A stretch of DNA of 64,000 bases from Myxococcales bacterium (lineage in GTDB: Bacteria > Myxococcota > Myxococcia > Myxococcales > Myxococcaceae), in NCBI GenBank assembly GCA_016191815.1, contig JACPVI010000026.1, forward strand, positions 1 through 64,000. The letters run 5' to 3'. Made by a program: the position numbers and the translations under genes. This document shows positions 35,258-42,597 of this stretch, piece after piece; the first letter of the stretch is position 1; each line of letters opens with the position of its first letter. The notes below the pieces were generated by a model. That model made no database searches. It was not told the DNA's origin and saw only the letters and a list, made by a program, of their open reading frames with translations.

Positions 35258-36811
35258 ATGCGCCTTGCGCTGGGCCAAAGGAGACTCCAGCAACTCGGTG
35301 GTGCGCTTTGGCTCTCGGCGTGGACAGCCGCCGTCGTTTGTGCTGTTCCGCAGCTCGGTCCGGCGAGCACCCTCCTGAGTGAGTTCAACTCGGACGCCGC
35401 GATTCCAGTGCTGATGGCGCGCGATCCGTGGCGCGGGCCCTTCAGTCTCTACTACTGGGGCCAAGACCGCTTCGGAGCCTGGCCCTACCTCGCGATGGGG
35501 GCGTGGACAAAGCTCACCGGTTGGAGCTGGACACCGGAGCGACTGTCGGCCGTGCAAGCCGTCTTCGCGCTCGCGGGCGCGCTGGCTTTCGCCCTGCTCC
35601 GGTCGCGACGCGCGGCGTGGATCGCCAGCACCGCGTGTATCGCATCGATGTTGCTTCACCCCGCCGTCCGCGCGCACCTGTTCAGCTCGAGCCAACCGTA
35701 CGCCTGGCAGTGGCCGCTCCTGATTCTGGCGTGGGCCTTCATCCGGTGCGTCTTGGCTCCTGGTTCCAGGGCGATGGCATTGGGCGCGGCCTTGAGCTGC
35801 TCCGCGCTCGCAGTCTGGATGTCTCCCCTGAGCGCGCTCTACCTCCTGCTCATCACCGGTGGGGAGCTCTTGCGGCGCATGGTCCTCTCAGGCAATCGCC
35901 TTCGGGCGCTTCGGCGCGCACGTTGGGGGCGCGCGTTGGCGCTCATCGCATCGGCGGTTCTCCTGGAGCTCGCACTGCGCTGGATCCACCATCGGTCCAC
36001 TCTCGCCGAGTCCGGAGTCGTCTACCGCACGCTGATTCGCGGGGACCGCGGCCACCTGGTGGAGAACGCTCGCGCCCTGTTCGCGGTCTGGGTAGATGGG
36101 GCGTGGTGGCCGCTGGCCGCGTTGGCCCTTCTGGCTCCGTTGGGGTGGCTTCTCGCAGCCCGCCGGCGGCGCTCGCCCGCGGCGGCACTCGAGAGCTGGG
36201 GACTGGCCTCTACCGCCTTGGCAACGGCGCTGGTCGGATTCCTGCTCTGTGTGGTGCTGAGCCACGTCCGGCTGAACGGCTACGCGGAACGATACCTCTG
36301 CACCACGCACCTCCTCTTCGACATCAGCGGCGCCCTCACTCTCCACGCGCTGGCACTGCAAGCGGTCCCCTCGCGCCGGTGGCGCTGGGCGGCGACGGCA
36401 AGCCTGGTGGCGGTGTTCGCGGGCTGGATCGCCGCCAGGCTCCCATCGGCGGAACGAAATCCCCGCTATGACAGGATGCGCGCGCTGGCGCAGGCGGTGA
36501 CCGCAAGAGGCTCGCCGCGCATCGTGCTGGGCGACTACTGGAGCATCTACGTTCTGGCGGCACAGGCTTCCCCGGGAACCCTCCTTCCGCTGAGCGCCGA
36601 AGTGGAGCGGGATACCCGCACTCCCTTTCATCGCCACGCAATCCCCCAGGCGAGGGAGGTGTTGGTGAGCCATGGCCAGACTCAGTTCCTCTCCACCGAT
36701 GGCGCCCCGGTGCAGCAGTTCGAACAGTATGGGCGCAGGTTTCACCTCGAGATGGCGCGCGCCTGGCAAGTCGAGGAGGTGACGGTTTCGGTCTATCGCG
36801 TCGAACCCTGA
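35258..36811 (+). CDS. GT-C-like polytopic membrane protein (paralogue of 27522 gene)
   Basis: A 517-residue inner-membrane protein with roughly 10 helices. The first loop has FNSDAAIPVLM (residues 43-53) and YYWGQDRFGAW (65-75), and the tail has GDYWSIYV. The same signatures occur in the minus-strand gene at 27522, with little other similarity visible by eye. N-x-D corresponds to the catalytic acid position of GT-C enzymes. ATG 35258 is chosen as the first start after the preceding gene; it gives a short cytosolic head like the paralogue. Donor and acceptor unknown. Confidence 0.62.
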   Translation: MRLALGQRRLQQLGGALWLSAWTAAVVCAVPQLGPASTLLSEFNSDAAIPVLMARDPWRGPFSLYYWGQDRFGAWPYLAMGAWTKLTGWSWTPERLSAVQAVFALAGALAFALLRSRRAAWIASTACIASMLLHPAVRAHLFSSSQPYAWQWPLLILAWAFIRCVLAPGSRAMALGAALSCSALAVWMSPLSALYLLLITGGELLRRMVLSGNRLRALRRARWGRALALIASAVLLELALRWIHHRSTLAESGVVYRTLIRGDRGHLVENARALFAVWVDGAWWPLAALALLAPLGWLLAARRRRSPAAALESWGLASTALATALVGFLLCVVLSHVRLNGYAERYLCTTHLLFDISGALTLHALALQAVPSRRWRWAATASLVAVFAGWIAARLPSAERNPRYDRMRALAQAVTARGSPRIVLGDYWSIYVLAAQASPGTLLPLSAEVERDTRTPFHRHAIPQAREVLVSHGQTQFLSTDGAPVQQFEQYGRRFHLEMARAWQVEEVTVSVYRVEP

Positions 36812-36897
36812 AGGCCACCCGGTTGGCACGACGTCCCGCTCCGGCCGGCATTGCCCGGCCCAGCGCCTCTCCAGGCCACGCTAGAGTGGCGGGCCCG

Positions 36898-38475
36898 ATG
36901 GGCGCGAAGCCATTCGTCCGCACCGAAGCGCCGGCGTGGCTCACCCCGCATCGAGCGGCCATGGGCATCGCCGCTGTCGCCGCGCTGGGAGGGCTCCTCC
37001 GCGCCTGGCCCTTCCTCGCCCTCGGCCAAGTCTGGCGCGTGCCCGTCGACTACGACGACGGCGTCTACTTCGCTGCCTCTGCGCTCCTCTCCCAAGGCGT
37101 CCTCCCCTACCGCGATTTCACCTTCGTCCACCCTCCGGGACTCCTCCTCTTCCTCCTGCCCATCGCTGGCCTCGCCGGACAGGTGGACCCCGCCGCCGCC
37201 TTCTCCGCCGCGCGCTGGGCCGCCATCGCCGTCGGCGCCTTCAATGTCTTCCTCGCCGGAAGGCTCGGCCTCCGGGCCGCCGGGCCAATCGCCGGCCTCG
37301 CCGCCGCCGCCTTCTACGCCGCCTACCCGGAGGCCATCATCCAGGAGCGCGGCCCCTACCTCGAGCCGATCCTCAACCTCTGCTGCCTCGCCCTCGCCTC
37401 GGCCTGGCTCTCCACGCGCGCCAGCCGCTCCCTGCGCTTCGTCGCCATGGCCGGAGCACTCCTCGGCTTCGCCGTCGCAGTGAAAGTATGGGCCGGAGTG
37501 TGGGCGCTGGCCTGCCTCGCCTCCCTTCCCCGGCCACGGCGCTTGGCCAGCTTCGCCGTCATCGCCTCGTCGTCTTTGGCGGTGGCCTCCGCATGCGTGC
37601 TGCCCTTCCTCCTCGCCGCGCCCGGAGCCTTCTTCGAGCAGGCAGTGCTGTTCCACTCCTGGCGCCCTCCCGACGGCATCCCCGACCGGCTCGCCCGCCT
37701 CCCGGAGATGGGACGGCTCCACCTGGTGGTGACCGGCCTCGCCCTCTTCGGCCTCGCCTCACGACTTCTCTTCCACTACCGCCACGGGCAGGAGCCCGAA
37801 GCGGGGCGACACCTCCGCTTCTTCGGCACCGCTTACCTCCTCATCGCCGCCGCCTTTCTCGGCGCCCGGACCTACTGGTTCGAATACAACTCGCACCTCG
37901 CCGCTGCGGAGACCGCCCTCGCCGGCCTCGGAGCCGCCGAGCTGTGGCGCCTCCTCTCCCCGCTGCCAAGGCCGGGACCCGCGCTCGCCGGGCTCCTTCT
38001 CCTCGCAAGCCCCATCCACTCGCTAAGGCACTGCCTCCGGCAGGCGAAAAACAGAGACGACAACATCTACGCCCTCGGCGAGGCGGTGCGGCGCCTGGTG
38101 CCCAAGGGCGAATGCTTCATCCCCTTCGAGCCGGTCTGGGGCCTCACCGGCGGGCGCCTGCCCACGGTCCGCCCGCCCGCGCCCGCGGTGGTGGACAGCT
38201 ATGCGGCGATGCTGATCGCCGCCATGAGAGGAGGGGAAAGCTTTCCCCACGCCACGGATGCCCTTCACTCCGCCCCGGCTCAAGAGCGCGCAAAGGAGCT
38301 CCTCTCCGGCTGCCGCTTCCTCGCCCTCGGCGGCCGCGGCCACTGGCAACTCACCGAGGAGAGCAAGGCCTGGCTCTCCTCGGCCTACGAGAGGCTTCAT
38401 CCTCCGCCCGGAGAGGACTCCGTGGATATCTGGATGGCCCGGGCCATTCGTCGAGCGGATCCACCCTCACCCTGA
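36898..38475 (+). CDS. GT-39-like GT-C glycosyltransferase
   Basis: A 525-residue inner-membrane protein. The first loop has PVDYDDGVYFAASALL, then LPYRDFTFVHPPGLLLFL, the D-x-D-G and Tyr-Arg-Asp/His-Pro-Pro signatures of family-39 relatives such as ArnT-like and dolichyl-mannosyltransferase-like enzymes. About 10-11 helices are followed by a soluble tail of about 120 residues. ATG 36898 gives the usual short N-terminus. The stop codon is supplied by a palindromic repeat (copy 2), so the original C-terminus may have been altered (final PPSP). Confidence 0.78.
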   Translation: MGAKPFVRTEAPAWLTPHRAAMGIAAVAALGGLLRAWPFLALGQVWRVPVDYDDGVYFAASALLSQGVLPYRDFTFVHPPGLLLFLLPIAGLAGQVDPAAAFSAARWAAIAVGAFNVFLAGRLGLRAAGPIAGLAAAAFYAAYPEAIIQERGPYLEPILNLCCLALASAWLSTRASRSLRFVAMAGALLGFAVAVKVWAGVWALACLASLPRPRRLASFAVIASSSLAVASACVLPFLLAAPGAFFEQAVLFHSWRPPDGIPDRLARLPEMGRLHLVVTGLALFGLASRLLFHYRHGQEPEAGRHLRFFGTAYLLIAAAFLGARTYWFEYNSHLAAAETALAGLGAAELWRLLSPLPRPGPALAGLLLLASPIHSLRHCLRQAKNRDDNIYALGEAVRRLVPKGECFIPFEPVWGLTGGRLPTVRPPAPAVVDSYAAMLIAAMRGGESFPHATDALHSAPAQERAKELLSGCRFLALGGRGHWQLTEESKAWLSSAYERLHPPPGEDSVDIWMARAIRRADPPSP

Positions 38476-38497
38476 CCCTCTCCCGCCGGGGGGTGAG
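38464..38497 (+). repeat. REP-like palindromic element, copy 2
   Basis: Reads CCTCACCCTGACCCTCTCC and continues CGCCGGGGGGTGAG. The first 19 bases are identical to the minus strand of copy 1 near 33500. It provides the last codons and the TGA of the glycosyltransferase gene at 36898. Confidence 0.7.
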
Positions 38498-38586
38498 CGG
38501 CGGTTTGTCATCGCCCGCCCGCTGCGCTATGCAGCCTCGAACGCGGTCAGCCGGCCGGACGCTCCCGACCGCGAGGGGTTTACGAC

Positions 38587-39945
38587 ATGAAGAGCATTCG
38601 CTGGCTCGCTTCGGGCTTCGTGCTCGGGCTGCTTCTCTCCCTGTCGCCGTCCTGCGGCACCACCAACAAGCCCTGCACCAGCTCGAGCTGTGCCAACGGC
38701 TGCTGCGACCAGGCCGGGACCTGTCAGCTCGGCACCAACAACCAGGCCTGCGGCGGCGGAGGCCGCGCCTGCGTGGCCTGCCTGAATAACCAAGTCTGCC
38801 AACTCGGCTTCTGCACCAGCACCGGCACCGGTGGCGGCGCCGGAGGAGGAGGCGGAGGCGGAGGCGGAGGCGGCGGCGGCGGCCAGGACGCAGGAAGCTG
38901 CGGCCCCTCCAACTGCTCCAACGGCTGCTGCGACGTAGGCGGCCAGTGCGTCTCGCCGGCCAACACCAGCGCGGCCTGCGGCTCGTCCGGTGCAGCCTGC
39001 CAGGTGTGCACCGGCGCGCAGACGTGCTCCGGCGGGCTCTGCCGCGATTCGAGCTGCAACGGCTGCATCCAGAACGGCAGCTGCCAGGCCGGCAACACCA
39101 CCACCGCCTGCGGCACCGGGGGCATCACCTGCGCGGTGTGCCAAGGCGGCCAGACTTGCACCGGCGGCGTCTGCACCGGAGGCACGTGCAACTCTTCGAA
39201 CTGCTCCGGCTGCTGCCAGGGCACCAGCTGTGTCCCGCTCACCCAGCAGGGCAACTCGGCCTGCGGCTTCGGCGGGGCGGCCTGCGTCGCCTGCACCGGA
39301 GGCCAGACTTGCTCCAGCGGAGTGTGCCAGGGCGGCGGCTGCGGGCCGGGGAGCTGCACCGGCTGCTGCGCCAGCGGCACCTGCGTTCCCACCTCGCTGC
39401 AGAACAACTCCGCCTGCGGCAGCGGCGGAGCGGCCTGTACTGCTTGCACCGGCGCGCAGACCTGTACCTCCGGCCAGTGCGTCGGAGGCCCGGGCTGCAC
39501 CCCGCTCACCATCACCAGCGCAGCCCAGCTCGCCGGTTACATCCCCGTGGATGGGCAAGGAAACCCGGTGGACGTCACCATCGGGGAGAAGAGGTCCTCC
39601 ACCACCACGCCGTTCAATTCTTTTGACCTCCAGGTCTGGCACGGGGGCGGGGCGGTCACCTTCCCCGCGTCGAGGACCTTCGGCACCACCACCACTTTCT
39701 TTAGCTGTGACGTGTGCGTGTTGTATGCGACCAACTGCACGTCCCCCGGCAACTGTGCGACCGAATACCTCGCCCGCGGCGGCACGGCCAACGTCACCCG
39801 CGCCGACCGGACGGTGGACGCCGGCCGCATCACCGGAACCGTCTCCAACATCCGCTTCGAGCAGTGGGACCTTTCCAACGACACGCCGGTCGACGGAGGG
39901 AGCTGCCTCAACCTCTCCTTCGAGAACGTCGACATCCCTTGGTAG
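38587..39945 (+). CDS. Cys-rich repeat lipoprotein
   Basis: A 452-residue protein: lipoprotein signal with a Cys at about residue 23 (LSLSPSC), five Cys-rich modules at residues 30-76, 105-152, 157-196, 201-247 and 252-298, a poly-Gly linker after the first (residues 82-99), and a C-terminal beta-rich domain (304-452) with two further Cys pairs. Each module follows C-x3-C-x2-(C)C-x3-x-C-x8-ACG-x2-G-x2-C-x2-C-x3-Q-x-C-x2-G-x-C. Probably disulfide-stabilised and surface-exposed; adhesion or matrix role is a guess. Its signal and first module resemble those of the lipoprotein at 42594. Confidence 0.7.
   Translation: MKSIRWLASGFVLGLLLSLSPSCGTTNKPCTSSSCANGCCDQAGTCQLGTNNQACGGGGRACVACLNNQVCQLGFCTSTGTGGGAGGGGGGGGGGGGGGQDAGSCGPSNCSNGCCDVGGQCVSPANTSAACGSSGAACQVCTGAQTCSGGLCRDSSCNGCIQNGSCQAGNTTTACGTGGITCAVCQGGQTCTGGVCTGGTCNSSNCSGCCQGTSCVPLTQQGNSACGFGGAACVACTGGQTCSSGVCQGGGCGPGSCTGCCASGTCVPTSLQNNSACGSGGAACTACTGAQTCTSGQCVGGPGCTPLTITSAAQLAGYIPVDGQGNPVDVTIGEKRSSTTTPFNSFDLQVWHGGGAVTFPASRTFGTTTTFFSCDVCVLYATNCTSPGNCATEYLARGGTANVTRADRTVDAGRITGTVSNIRFEQWDLSNDTPVDGGSCLNLSFENVDIPW
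38674..39480 (+). repeat. five Cys-rich modules of 40-48 residues
   Basis: Protein-level repeats in the lipoprotein at 38587. The third module lacks the first Cys pair. A run of GGC/GGA codons between modules one and two (38829-38883) is a simple-sequence tract that could vary in length by slippage. Confidence 0.7.
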
Positions 39946-39956
39946 AGGGGGCGGGC

Positions 39957-41471
39957 CTACCCGGGAGCCTCCAGCACCGCGTGGTTGGAGATGGCGCGGG
40001 GCAGCCCCTCGCGCCACAGCTCTGCTCTGTAGAAGCCGGGCCGATCCGCCACTCCGTCGTGCTCGTGGACGCCGTCGGTTTCCACTGGCGCCCGCATCAC
40101 CTCCTCTCCCGAGCGGAACAGCCTCAGCTCCACCGGTCCATCGAGCCGCGACAGCTCGACGCTAAGGAGTGCCCTCCGCGCCTCGAGTGAGGAGCCAATT
40201 CCCGCCCGCCGGCCGTGCGCGACGAGCGAGAGGTCCACCAGCGGCCCTCCGGTCGCCACCACCGCCCCCCGCCTCAGCCCATCGAGAATTCCTTCCGCCG
40301 AGTCGTCGCGGGCGTGCACCGCGGTGAAGGGGACCGGTCCCGGGACGGGCGTCTCCTGGCCCGGCCCATGCCAGTCGCGCGCCGCCACCGCGGTGATTCG
40401 CCGGCCCTTTCCCCATAGCTCGTTCCAGCGCGCCCGCGCCGCCAGGTTGTCGGCTTCGGCGGAGTCCCATCGGCGGTACCACACCTCGAGGAGGTCCAGA
40501 TCCTCCGGCCGCAGGCCTGCCGGCATCCGGCAGCCGGTGCAGATCGGATCTCCACTCCGGAACGGGTGGGCCACGGAGATGAGCGCTCCCTTCTCCCTGA
40601 TGAGCGGCGCCAGCTCGGCGAGGCTCAGCACCTTCCCTCCGCGGTGCCAGGGGATCAGCTCGCGCGTCCCGTAGATGGGATGGTGGCCGTTGAAGGTGGT
40701 CAGCTCGCAGCCGGGGACGATGGTGAGCGGCAGGCCGCCCACCTCGAACAGCCCGGCGGTGGTGTTGTGGTCGGTGAGGCAGAGAAAATCCAGGCCCAGC
40801 TTGGCCGCCCGGGAAGCCAGCTCCCCCACCTCGTGGCGGCCGTCGCTGTGCACGCTGTGGGAGTGCATCTCTCCCAAGTACCAGCCGGGCCCGCGCGGTT
40901 TCCTGGTCACTGCTTGCGCGGGGCTCGCCGGGCGGAGCGCACGCAGCTCCTCTTCGCTGAGAGGGTCGCGCGACTCGACTTGCAGCTCGTAGCTCACCTC
41001 CGGGCCGAACACCCCGTGCACCTCCACCGCTACGCACCAGCGCCCTGCCCCGATGCGGCCCTTGAGGAAGCCCTTGGAGGCGAGCTGCTCGGAGACGAGG
41101 TGGGCGTCTTGTTCGGAGGCGGGGTTGCGGTCCCAGCGGCCGCGCCAGGCCCCTGACGGATCCACCAGAACCGCGTTGAGCAGGTTGTTCACCGCCCCGA
41201 AGAGGTGCGCCACCTCGGCGCCGTGCTCCTGCAAGTTTTTCTGCCGCTCTTCGGGGGTGGCCCGGGTGGAGGCGTGCAGGCGCAGCGCGGCCTCGATGAG
41301 CTGTTGATTTGTCTCCCGGTCGGTTGAGGTGCGAGGTCCGAAGTTGAAGCGGAAGGCCAGCGCGGCGACTCCCTCGGGGACCTCGAAGGGGTGGAGGAGG
41401 ACGCGCTTCGAGTCGGAGGCCCTGGCAGTGCCGCGATGGGAGAGCAGCGTCCGCCGGCCGCTGGTGGGCAT
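39957..41471 (-). CDS. PHP-domain metallohydrolase, CehA/McbA-like
   Basis: A 504-residue protein. The N-terminal 190 residues are a beta-rich domain typical of this subfamily. The PHP domain follows with GEMHSHSVHSDGRHEVGEL (first His-x-His pair), LCLTDHNTT (Asp-His), CELTTFNGHH, and ISVAHPF, the metal ligands of a trinuclear site. Family members cleave phosphoesters or related bonds; CehA itself hydrolyses carbaryl, but the native substrate is usually unknown. No signal peptide is obvious. ATG 41471 is chosen as the first start clear of the divergent PilZ gene. Confidence 0.78.
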   Translation of the reverse strand: MPTSGRRTLLSHRGTARASDSKRVLLHPFEVPEGVAALAFRFNFGPRTSTDRETNQQLIEAALRLHASTRATPEERQKNLQEHGAEVAHLFGAVNNLLNAVLVDPSGAWRGRWDRNPASEQDAHLVSEQLASKGFLKGRIGAGRWCVAVEVHGVFGPEVSYELQVESRDPLSEEELRALRPASPAQAVTRKPRGPGWYLGEMHSHSVHSDGRHEVGELASRAAKLGLDFLCLTDHNTTAGLFEVGGLPLTIVPGCELTTFNGHHPIYGTRELIPWHRGGKVLSLAELAPLIREKGALISVAHPFRSGDPICTGCRMPAGLRPEDLDLLEVWYRRWDSAEADNLAARARWNELWGKGRRITAVAARDWHGPGQETPVPGPVPFTAVHARDDSAEGILDGLRRGAVVATGGPLVDLSLVAHGRRAGIGSSLEARRALLSVELSRLDGPVELRLFRSGEEVMRAPVETDGVHEHDGVADRPGFYRAELWREGLPRAISNHAVLEAPG

Positions 41472-41508
41472 GGAAAGCGAATGTACCAGCGCGTAAACTT
41501 CTTGGCCC

Positions 41509-41826
41509 ATCGACACCGAACGAAAAGTCCCTCGGCTCAGGAAGTCGCTCACCTTCCTCCTCCCCGACGGTTGGAAGGGCGAGGTGGTGGACATGTCTGC
41601 CACTGGAATCCGCCTCCGCACGGTGGCGATGCTGGAGGCGAAGACCGAGTTCGACGGCGCCTTGGTCCTGGAGGACGGCAGCCGGATTCCCCTGCGCGCG
41701 GTGGTGGTGTGGATGACCCCGCCGGATCACCGCGGCTTCGTCCCCTCCGAGCTGGGGCTCGAGCTCAAGAACGTGCCGGAGGCGTACCTCGCCGCCCTGG
41801 CGCGGCTGTTCGCCGAGGTGGATTGA
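41509..41826 (+). CDS. PilZ-domain protein without a canonical start codon
   Basis: The frame after TAA 41494 reads ERKVPRLRKSLTFLLPDGWK, then GEVVDMSATGIRLRTVAM, a full PilZ-type sequence with the basic N-terminus and the D-x-S-x-x-G motif. No ATG, GTG or TTG occurs before the conserved start of the domain; the only near-start codon at the right place is ATC 41509. The first GTG (41584) would remove the basic motif and leave 80 residues. Either ATC or another weak start is used, or a mutation of ATG has inactivated the gene. It would otherwise bind cyclic di-GMP. Confidence 0.5.
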   Translation: MDTERKVPRLRKSLTFLLPDGWKGEVVDMSATGIRLRTVAMLEAKTEFDGALVLEDGSRIPLRAVVVWMTPPDHRGFVPSELGLELKNVPEAYLAALARLFAEVD

Positions 41827-41829
41827 ACC

Positions 41830-42597
41830 TCAGTGGACGGTGAAGCCGCCGTCCACCACCAGCACGTGGCCGTTCACGAAGGAGGCCGCGTCCGAGGCGA
41901 GGTAGAGCGCCGCTCCCGCAATCTCGGAGGGCATCGCGTGCCGGCCCAAGGGAGTTCGGGACACCACCAGGTTCCGCAACTCCTCGCTACCCACGATGGC
42001 CGCGGAAAAGCGCGTCTCCACCAACCCCGGCGCCACCGCGTTCACCCGGATTCCCGTCCCGCCCACCTCGTAGGCCAAAGTCTGTGTCATCGAGATGACC
42101 GCCGCCTTGGTCATCCCGTACACCCCCTGCATCGGCGCCGCCCGGATGCCCGCCACGCTCGCCAGGTTGACGATCGCCCCCGGCGCGCCGCGGCCCTGGA
42201 GGTGGCGGATCACCTCCCTCGCGCAGAGGAAGTAGCCCTTCAGGTTCACCTCGAAGGTCTTCTCCCAGGCCTGCTCCTCGACGTCCAATAGCGGGCCGAA
42301 ATGGGGGTTGGTGGCGGCGTTGTTCACCAGGACGTCCACCTTCCCGAAGCGCTCCACCGCCGCTCGGATGAGGGAGCGTACCTCCTCTTCGCGCCCGGTG
42401 TGGGCCGGCACCGCCAAGGCCTGCCCTCCGGCGGCCTCGATGGAGGCGGCCACGTCCGCGAGGGCTTCTGGCTTTCTGGCGGCGAGCACCAGGCGGGCTC
42501 CGGCTCCGGCGAAGGCGCGGGCGATGGACTCGCCGATGCCCCGGCTGGCGCCGGTCACCACCGCCACCCTGCCTTCCAGATTGATGAGCGCGCTCAC
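41830..42597 (-). CDS. short-chain dehydrogenase/reductase
   Basis: A 255-residue NAD(P)-dependent oxidoreductase of the classical SDR family. The cofactor loop TGASRGIGESIA is near the start, then NNAATNPHFG, and the catalytic VYGMTKAAV (Tyr-x-x-x-Lys) with the Ser in NLASVAG. The end is VNGHVLVVDGGFTVH, as in 3-oxoacyl-ACP reductase and gluconate dehydrogenase relatives; the substrate is not decidable. GTG 42597 overlaps the stop of the upstream Cys-rich lipoprotein by four bases (GTGA), an unexpected pair. Confidence 0.88.
   Translation of the reverse strand: MSALINLEGRVAVVTGASRGIGESIARAFAGAGARLVLAARKPEALADVAASIEAAGGQALAVPAHTGREEEVRSLIRAAVERFGKVDVLVNNAATNPHFGPLLDVEEQAWEKTFEVNLKGYFLCAREVIRHLQGRGAPGAIVNLASVAGIRAAPMQGVYGMTKAAVISMTQTLAYEVGGTGIRVNAVAPGLVETRFSAAIVGSEELRNLVVSRTPLGRHAMPSEIAGAALYLASDAASFVNGHVLVVDGGFTVH

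Noticed and set aside
38829-38883. GGC/GGA run that looks like a tandem DNA repeat or CRISPR
   Set aside because: It is a poly-Gly linker in a lipoprotein; there are no spacers of fixed length or repeat dyads.
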